Shown here: piece after piece, positions 46,585 through 51,180 of the stretch
Layout: each line of letters opens with the position of its first letter
How positions within the stretch are numbered: position 1 is the first letter of the stretch
Assembly (NCBI GenBank): GCA_050180235.1
Contig: JBFXEJ010000034.1
Span: 1 to 51,180 of the forward strand
Direction: 5' to 3'
Source: JAABRU01 sp050180235
Lineage (GTDB): Bacteria > Desulfobacterota > Desulfobacteria > Desulfobacterales > Desulfococcaceae
DNA length: 51,180 nucleotides
The notes under the pieces: generated by a model
Database searches by the model: none
The model's input: only the letters and a program-made list of their open reading frames with translations
What the model was told of the DNA's origin: nothing
Translations under genes and position numbers: made by a program

Positions 46585-48372
46585 TCAGTCAATCGCGTCA
46601 AATTTGCACTTGCTGAAGCAGGTCATGCATTTCACGCATTTTTCCTTGTCAATCCATGCCACTTCCTTTTTCTTCCACACAATGGCATCCGCGGGGCATG
46701 CTCTGAAACAGGAACCGCATTTGGTGCATTTGTCCGGATTCACTTCAAACTTCAGCAAAGCCACGCAGCGTTTTGCCGGACATCTTTTTTCATAAATATG
46801 GGCTTCATATTCATGCAGGAAATACCGCAAAGTGGAAAGAACCGGATTGGGTGCGGTCTGCCCCAGTCCGCAGAGGGATGAGTCTTTGATGGTTACCGAT
46901 AGTTCTTTGAGAATATCAATATCTTCGGGCTCACCCCTGCCATCGCAGATTTTTTCCAGCAGTTCCAGGAGCCGTTTGGTGCCTTCCCGGCAGGGTGTGC
47001 ATTTCCCGCATGATTCATCCTGAATAAAATCCATGAAAAACCGGGCCATATCCACCATGCAGGTTCCCTCGTCCATGACGATGACACCGCCGGATCCCAT
47101 GATGGCGCCGACTTTCGCGATTTCCTCATAATCCACTTTTGTATCCAGATGCTGTTCCGGAACGCATCCGCCGGAAGGCCCTCCCAGTTGCACAGCCTTG
47201 AATTTCTTTTTGTCGGGAATGCCGCCGCCCACATCAAAAATCAAAGTGCGCAGCGTGGTTCCCATGGGAACTTCCACCAGACCGATATTGTTGACATCTC
47301 CGGAAAGGGCAAAGACCTTGGTTCCCTTGCTGGTTTCCGTGCCGATGGATGCATACCAGTCTCCGCCCTTGAGCATAATCTGCGCGACATTGGCAAAGGT
47401 TTCCACATTGTTGAGAATGGTGGGTTTTTCCCACAGTCCCTTAAGGGCCGGAAAGGGCGGACGCGGTCTGGGCATGCCCCGTTTTCCCTCAATGGAGCGC
47501 ATAAGGGCTGTTTCCTCACCGCAGACAAAAGCCCCTGCACCCTGGTAGATTTCAATGTCAAAACTGAAACCTGAGCCCAGAATGTCCTCTCCCAGAAAAC
47601 CGTATTCCCTGGCCTGGGCAATGGCGATTTCCAGCCGGTGGATGGCCAGCGGATATTCGGTTCTGGCATAAATGTATCCCTGGGTGGCATTGATGGCTTT
47701 TGCGGCAATGATCATGCCTTCCAGCACTGCGTGGGGATCAGCCTCCAGAATGCTTCTGTCCATGAAAGCCCCGGGGTCCCCCTCATCGGCATTGCACAGC
47801 ACATATTTGACATTTCCCGGACTTTTGCTGGCAAAATCCCATTTCAGTCCTGTGGGGAATCCTGCTCCGCCTCTGCCCCGCAGACCGGATTTTTTCATTT
47901 CCTCAATGATCTGCTGGGGCGTCATTTCGGTCAGAGCCTTGGCAGTGCCGAAATAACCGTCCCTGGCGATATAATCGTCTATGATTTCCGGATCGATCAT
48001 TCCCTTGTTCCGCATCACCCGGAGTTCCTGGTGCGCGAAAAAGGGGATTTCCTCCATTCTGGGAATGAGATCTTTGGAAGCCGATTCTTTGTAGAAAAGT
48101 CTCTTTACCGGACGGCCCTTGAGAAAATGTTCTTCCACAAGCTCCGGCACATCTTCTATTCTGAGCTTTTGGTAGAAAACCCCCTCGGGCTGGACCAGCA
48201 TTACCGGTCCCAGCGCACAGAAGCCGTTGCAACCGGTTTCCACAATTTTGATTTCATTGGCAAGGCCCTGACGCGCAAGTTCTTCCTCCAGCGCCTTTTT
48301 CAGGGCGATACTTCCGGTGGAGTGGCATCCTGTGCCACCGCACAACATCAACTCGGTTCTGACTTTGCTCAT
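46585..48372 (-). CDS. NuoF/HndC-like NADH-binding Fe-S flavoprotein
   Basis: A 595-residue NADH-oxidising subunit. The N-terminal 110 residues are a thioredoxin-like 2Fe-2S domain (MLCGGTGCHSTGS and TGCNGFC). Then come the FMN/NADH domain with RGRGGAGFPTGLKW and CNADEGDPGAFMDRS, GEETALMRSIEGKRG, the SLBB domain, and the NuoF 4Fe-4S CGKCTPCREGT with SLCGLGQTAPNP. Two extra 4Fe-4S clusters lie at the C-terminus (CTKCGSCFRACP and CVKCMTCFSKC). This matches NADP-reducing hydrogenase HndC and other bifurcation-type subunits, but no hydrogenase gene is nearby. It works with the genes on either side. Confidence 0.93.
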   Translation of the reverse strand: MSKVRTELMLCGGTGCHSTGSIALKKALEEELARQGLANEIKIVETGCNGFCALGPVMLVQPEGVFYQKLRIEDVPELVEEHFLKGRPVKRLFYKESASKDLIPRMEEIPFFAHQELRVMRNKGMIDPEIIDDYIARDGYFGTAKALTEMTPQQIIEEMKKSGLRGRGGAGFPTGLKWDFASKSPGNVKYVLCNADEGDPGAFMDRSILEADPHAVLEGMIIAAKAINATQGYIYARTEYPLAIHRLEIAIAQAREYGFLGEDILGSGFSFDIEIYQGAGAFVCGEETALMRSIEGKRGMPRPRPPFPALKGLWEKPTILNNVETFANVAQIMLKGGDWYASIGTETSKGTKVFALSGDVNNIGLVEVPMGTTLRTLIFDVGGGIPDKKKFKAVQLGGPSGGCVPEQHLDTKVDYEEIAKVGAIMGSGGVIVMDEGTCMVDMARFFMDFIQDESCGKCTPCREGTKRLLELLEKICDGRGEPEDIDILKELSVTIKDSSLCGLGQTAPNPVLSTLRYFLHEYEAHIYEKRCPAKRCVALLKFEVNPDKCTKCGSCFRACPADAIVWKKKEVAWIDKEKCVKCMTCFSKCKFDAID

Positions 48373-48384
48373 TTTGTTCTCCCG

Positions 48385-48759
48385 CTACATCTTGGCCAGG
48401 GCAAAATCGCTCTGCACTTCTCCCAGAAGGATATGCCTCCGGAATATCTGACGCATTACGTTTGCATTCACCTTCTGGTAAACGATTGGCTCAGCCCCCT
48501 CGGTTTCGACGGTGATATTCGGTTCACTGCTGCACATACCCATGCACCCGGAGGTGACCACCCGGATATCCTCACGTTTGGACTCCGCGATTTCATCCAT
48601 GAGTGTACTCATGACTTCACGGGCACCCGCAGCGATTCCGCATGTTCCCATATGTACCGTCACTTTGATTTTTCCCTTATCCTGCCGCAAACTGATGTCC
48701 CTGGACGCATTTTCCCTGATCTTCTTCAACTCCTGTATCGTCAGCTTTGCCATATCCAT
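48385..48759 (-). CDS. Thioredoxin-like 2Fe-2S ferredoxin subunit (HndB-like)
   Basis: A 124-residue protein with four Cys of a thioredoxin-fold 2Fe-2S cluster: MGTCGIAAGA, then VVTSGCMGMCSSEP. N-terminal helix KLTIQELKKIRENASRDI. It resembles HndB of NADP-reducing hydrogenases and NuoE-like domains. It is the first gene of the module, 12 bases before the NuoF-like gene. Confidence 0.88.
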   Translation of the reverse strand: MDMAKLTIQELKKIRENASRDISLRQDKGKIKVTVHMGTCGIAAGAREVMSTLMDEIAESKREDIRVVTSGCMGMCSSEPNITVETEGAEPIVYQKVNANVMRQIFRRHILLGEVQSDFALAKM

Positions 48760-49019
48760 CCCCTTTCATCTCAGCGGTAAAAAGAATCTAACCATCTGTA
48801 TTCCGGTCATAACATCTCCAGGATGCCAGACCAAAGGTATTCTTATATCTTTTTTTGATATAATTTGCAAATAATTGTGTCAAGTTTATTTAAAAAAATA
48901 TGCGGAAAACAGAAAAAAGACCTCCGGGACGGCATATTTCAGATTTATCCATGTTTATTTATTTGATTTATCTGATTTTTATGGAAAAAACTGAAAAAAT
49001 GCCGGTTGCATTATTTTGA

Positions 49020-49048
49020 TTGACAATCCTGCGCAGTTGTTGTAATAT
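49020..49048 (+). promoter_or_regulatory. Sigma-70-type promoter of tRNA-Pro
   Basis: TTGACA at 49020-49025, a 17-base spacer, and TAATAT at 49043-49048, 14 bases before the mature tRNA 5' end. Both hexamers are at or near consensus. Bases 48760-49019 hold no gene that I can support. Confidence 0.85.
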
Positions 49049-49062
49049 ATGATTTTACTTAT

Positions 49063-49139
49063 CGGGAAGTGGCTCAGTCTGGTAGAGCACAGCGTTCGGG
49101 ACGCTGGGGTCGCTGGTTCAAATCCAGTCTTCCCGACCA
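49063..49139 (+). tRNA. tRNA-Pro (CGG)
   Basis: Acceptor CGGGAAG / CTTCCCG, D arm GCTC/GAGC, anticodon stem CAGCG/CGCTG with loop TTCGGGA giving CGG, T loop TTCAAAT, discriminator A and encoded CCA. A single-gene transcription unit. Confidence 0.97.
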
Positions 49140-49153
49140 TAACGTAAATCAGG

Positions 49154-49187
49154 GGCCGGTTCTGTTTCAGAACCGGCCTTTTTGTTT
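49154..49187 (+). terminator. Rho-independent terminator of tRNA-Pro
   Basis: GGCCGGTTCT and AGAACCGGCC form a perfect 10-bp stem with a five-base loop, followed by TTTTTG and TTTTT. Confidence 0.92.
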
Positions 49188-49261
49188 TTCCGGCTGAACT
49201 GTGACAATTCCCGTAACCTGTAAAGACTCATTGGGAGAATATTTTTTTAATACAGGAGCGT

Positions 49262-50056
49262 TTACCTGAATTCATCCTGCCCGATGGCAAACAGCCGGCA
49301 GGTATTTTCCCATACAGCCTCTGACAGCGTTTCAGGATCTTCTCCCCGTATTTCCGCTACTTTCAGCAGAACAGATCTGACAAAAGCCGGTTCATTTCGC
49401 CGATGCTGATTGCGTTCCGGACTCGGCGTCAGATACGGGGCATCGGTTTCGATAAGAATTCTGTCCCTGGGGATATGGGGAATCATTTCCCGCAGTTCTT
49501 CGCCCCGTTTTTTGACAGTGACAATGCCGGTGATACCGATATAAAAGCCCATATCCAGATAATTTTCCATTTCCCCGCGGTTTCCGCTGAAACAGTGAAC
49601 CACCCCCCTGCGATCCTTATTATAATATGTCCGCAGCATTTCCCCGAATCTGCCCCTGCTGTCCCGCTCGTGAAAAATCAGGGGCAGACCAAGTTCATCC
49701 GCTGTTTCCAGTTGGATGGCAAAGCATTTTTCCTGATCCTCGGCAGGTGAATACATCCGGTTAAAATCAAGCCCGGTTTCCCCCCATGCCCGGACTTTGG
49801 GATGCTGTGCAAGCCTGTGGAGAAAAGATATATCTTTTTTGCTGAAGTCCACGGCGTCATGGGGATGGATGCCGACCGAGGCAAAAAATCCCTGCCGGGT
49901 TTTTGCCAAATCCACAGCTTCGGCAGAATTGCTTCTGCTGATCCCGACAATCATGGCACCGGACACTCCGGCTTTTTCCATACGGTTCACTGTATCCTGA
50001 AAATCTTTCCCGAATGCCTGATCGTTCAGGTGGCAGTGAGAGTCAAACAGTTTCAT
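49262..50056 (-). CDS. TatD family metal-dependent hydrolase
   Basis: A 264-residue amidohydrolase-fold protein. Metal ligands are visible: FDSHCHLND at the N-terminus, GETGLDFNR in the middle, FHERD, VHCFSG and ILIETDAPYLTP at the C-terminus. TatD enzymes have 3'-5' DNase or D-aminoacyl-tRNA-related activity. GGGGAG lies about eight bases upstream of the ATG at 50056; the longer reading to 50155 has no ribosome binding site. Confidence 0.93.
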   Translation of the reverse strand: MKLFDSHCHLNDQAFGKDFQDTVNRMEKAGVSGAMIVGISRSNSAEAVDLAKTRQGFFASVGIHPHDAVDFSKKDISFLHRLAQHPKVRAWGETGLDFNRMYSPAEDQEKCFAIQLETADELGLPLIFHERDSRGRFGEMLRTYYNKDRRGVVHCFSGNRGEMENYLDMGFYIGITGIVTVKKRGEELREMIPHIPRDRILIETDAPYLTPSPERNQHRRNEPAFVRSVLLKVAEIRGEDPETLSEAVWENTCRLFAIGQDEFR

Positions 50057-50391
50057 CCGGCAAACTCCCCTGTGTGATGAAAAAATTAAGTTCCTGTCAG
50101 AATATTCCCGGTATTGCATAAAGCGTATTTCTGAAAAAAAACAGGCGCATTGCAAAATATGTATCTGAAAACGCGCATTCTGGCATTTATAAACTGCCTG
50201 TGATCAGAACAGTGTGGCGGAAAATAGCACAGATTGAAAAAATATTGAAGTTTTTCCTCTGTTTTTTTGCCGGATCAGTAAATTTAAAAGAAAAAATATA
50301 AAAATACGAAAAAATAGCAGTATATAGGAAAAAAACGGCATAAATATGGTGATAATAACAAATAAATCCTTTAAAAAGCTGAATATCAGGT

Positions 50392-50420
50392 TTGATATTT
50401 TTTCTGAATTCCGGTAAAAG
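50392..50420 (+). promoter_or_regulatory. Possible promoter of the tRNA-tuf operon
   Basis: TTGATA at 50392-50397 and TAAAAG at 50415-50420 with a 17-base spacer, about 45 bases ahead of the first tRNA. The -10 box is weak. The rest of 50057-50466 shows no gene. Confidence 0.3.
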
Positions 50421-50466
50421 ACCTTGTTCTTTTGAAAGGGAGAACAGATTTTGGGCCAACATGTGA

Positions 50467-50542
50467 GCCAACGTAGCTCAGTTGGTAGAGCTACTGATTT
50501 GTAATCAGTGGGTCGGGGGTTCGAATCCCTCCGTTGGCTCCA
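50467..50542 (+). tRNA. tRNA-Thr (TGT)
   Basis: Acceptor GCCAACG / CGTTGGC, anticodon loop TTTGTAA giving TGT, T loop TTCGAAT, discriminator T and encoded CCA. First of four tRNAs ahead of tuf. Confidence 0.97.
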
Positions 50543-50551
50543 AATCTTTAT

Positions 50552-50636
50552 GGTGGGGTTCCCGAGTGGCCAAAGGGAACAGACTGTAAATCTGTCGGCA
50601 ATGCCTTCGGAGGTTCAAATCCTCCCCCCACCACCA
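50552..50636 (+). tRNA. tRNA-Tyr (GTA)
   Basis: A class II tRNA of 85 bases with a long variable arm (GGCAATGCCTTC). Acceptor GGTGGGG / CCCCACC, anticodon loop CTGTAAA giving GTA, T loop TTCAAAT, encoded CCA. Nine bases separate it from tRNA-Thr. Confidence 0.97.
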
Positions 50637-50771
50637 TCCTGAATGCGGGTTGAATGCAGGAGATTCCGGAATTTCGGGGAATCGGTATGACTGCACAGCT
50701 TCCTGCGGTTCTGTCTCACGGACAATGCAGGCCCCGCAGTCCCGAAATTCGGGACTGTGTTCAGTTGCAGA

Positions 50772-50847
50772 GCGGGAGTAGCTCAGTTGGCAGAGCTTCA
50801 GCCTTCCAAGCTGAATGTCGCGAGTTCGAACCTCGTCTCCCGCTCCA
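50772..50847 (+). tRNA. tRNA-Gly (TCC)
   Basis: Acceptor GCGGGAG / CTCCCGC, anticodon loop CTTCCAA giving TCC, T loop TTCGAAC, encoded CCA. The 135-base gap after tRNA-Tyr contains complementary arms (TTCCGGAATTTCGGGGA / GTCCCGAAATTCGGGAC). Confidence 0.97.
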
Positions 50848-50875
50848 TTTTTCAAAAAAAATTATAAAAATTAAT

Positions 50876-50952
50876 GCCCACGTAGCTCAGACGGTAGAGC
50901 GCTTCCTTGGTAAGGAAGAGGTTCACCAGTTCGATTCTGGTCGTGGGCTCCA
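50876..50952 (+). tRNA. tRNA-Thr (GGT)
   Basis: Acceptor GCCCACG / CGTGGGC, anticodon loop TTGGTAA giving GGT, T loop TTCGATT, encoded CCA. Last tRNA before tuf. Confidence 0.97.
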
Positions 50953-51056
50953 TTTTTTTTGGATTCTCTTTCAGGTCATCGGCAACTGACAGAATACGTT
51001 GGGCGAAGGAGAGGACTTGCCCGGGTTCGAAAAAAATCAGCGGAGGAAATCAGAAA

Positions 51057-51180
51057 ATGGCAAAGGAAAAATTTGAACGGACGAAACCGCATGTGAATGT
51101 GGGGACGATAGGGCACATAGACCACGGCAAGACCACGCTGACTGCGGCCATCACCAAGATGTGCGGTCTCAGGGGGAATG
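51057..51180 (+). CDS. tuf: Elongation factor Tu, 5' end (runs off the window)
   Basis: The first 41 codons of EF-Tu: MAKEKFERTKPHVNVG followed by TIGHIDHGKTTLTAAIT, the G1 nucleotide-binding loop. GGAGGAA lies eight bases before the ATG. EF-Tu brings aminoacyl-tRNA to the ribosome. The four tRNA genes upstream put this copy in a tufB-type operon. The gene continues past the window end. Confidence 0.97.
   Translation, partial: MAKEKFERTKPHVNVGTIGHIDHGKTTLTAAITKMCGLRGN

Noticed and set aside
47638..48780. Plus-strand open frame of 380 codons
   Set aside because: Antisense to the NuoF-like and 2Fe-2S genes, which are certain.
50187..50471. 94-codon minus-strand frame upstream of the tRNA-tuf operon
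   Set aside because: A/T-rich with weak composition and overlapping the likely promoter and the start of tRNA-Thr.

Overview
The window looks like a chromosomal segment of a Desulfobacterota (deltaproteobacterial) anaerobe, probably one of the large-genome, repeat-rich Desulfobacterales. The phylum is inferred from gene content, not from a marker tree: an RnfB-GltD fusion next to a NuoF/HndC-like subunit, selB, a PqiA/PqiB/PqiC set, a thiolase, a Fur-FeoA fusion and an HsdR-N-like orphan. GC is moderate, with a clearly AT-rich stretch at about 40.3-44.3 kb. Most genes lie on the minus strand.

Layout. 0.4-7.2 kb: Nudix hydrolase, AI-2E permease, hexapeptide acyltransferase, a UPF0175/DUF3368 toxin-antitoxin pair, an alpha/alpha-toroid protein, an HsdR-N-like protein and RarD. 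7.3-16.8 kb: a defence-like block with an AAA/PD-(D/E)XK protein, two paralogous type IIG-like restriction-modification genes that differ mainly in the target-recognition region, a DUF2283/nuclease-like pair between them, and an orphan DUF6922 protein. 17-23 kb: a translationally coupled N-degron operon clpS-clpA-aat, then secA. 23.7-29 kb: tRNA-Arg and tRNA-His, a small membrane protein, selB, a DUF2333 protein, a nuclease and tadA. 29.3-39.3 kb: thiolase, a pqiA-pqiA-pqiB-pqiC operon, a PfkB kinase, an SH3 protein, a PPP phosphatase, a radical-SAM activase, Fur-FeoA and FmdB.

40.4-44.3 kb is the most unusual part. It holds four well-formed integron attC sites, all in one orientation, with a fifth candidate and an isolated core site. 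Between them lie small minus-strand genes: toxin-antitoxin modules, two tiny lipoproteins and a HEPN-like protein. No integron integrase is visible, so this is a cluster of attC sites lacking an integrase (CALIN) or part of a larger array. One cassette carries a relE-type toxin gene split by a 192-bp inverted-repeat element flanked by an exact 8-bp target duplication.

44.4-48.8 kb: a three-gene electron-transfer module (2Fe-2S protein, NuoF-like, RnfB-GltD fusion). 49-51.2 kb: tRNA-Pro with its promoter and terminator, tatD, then tRNA-Thr, -Tyr, -Gly, -Thr and the start of tuf, in the same order as the E. coli thrU-tyrU-glyT-thrT-tufB operon.

The intergenic space is filled with several families of short palindromic or MITE-like repeats. 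Two of them share the same terminal inverted repeats (GGTGATTTC) and lie tandemly joined at two sites. These elements sit at gene ends, inside an operon (pqi), around the restriction-modification genes and nested in each other.
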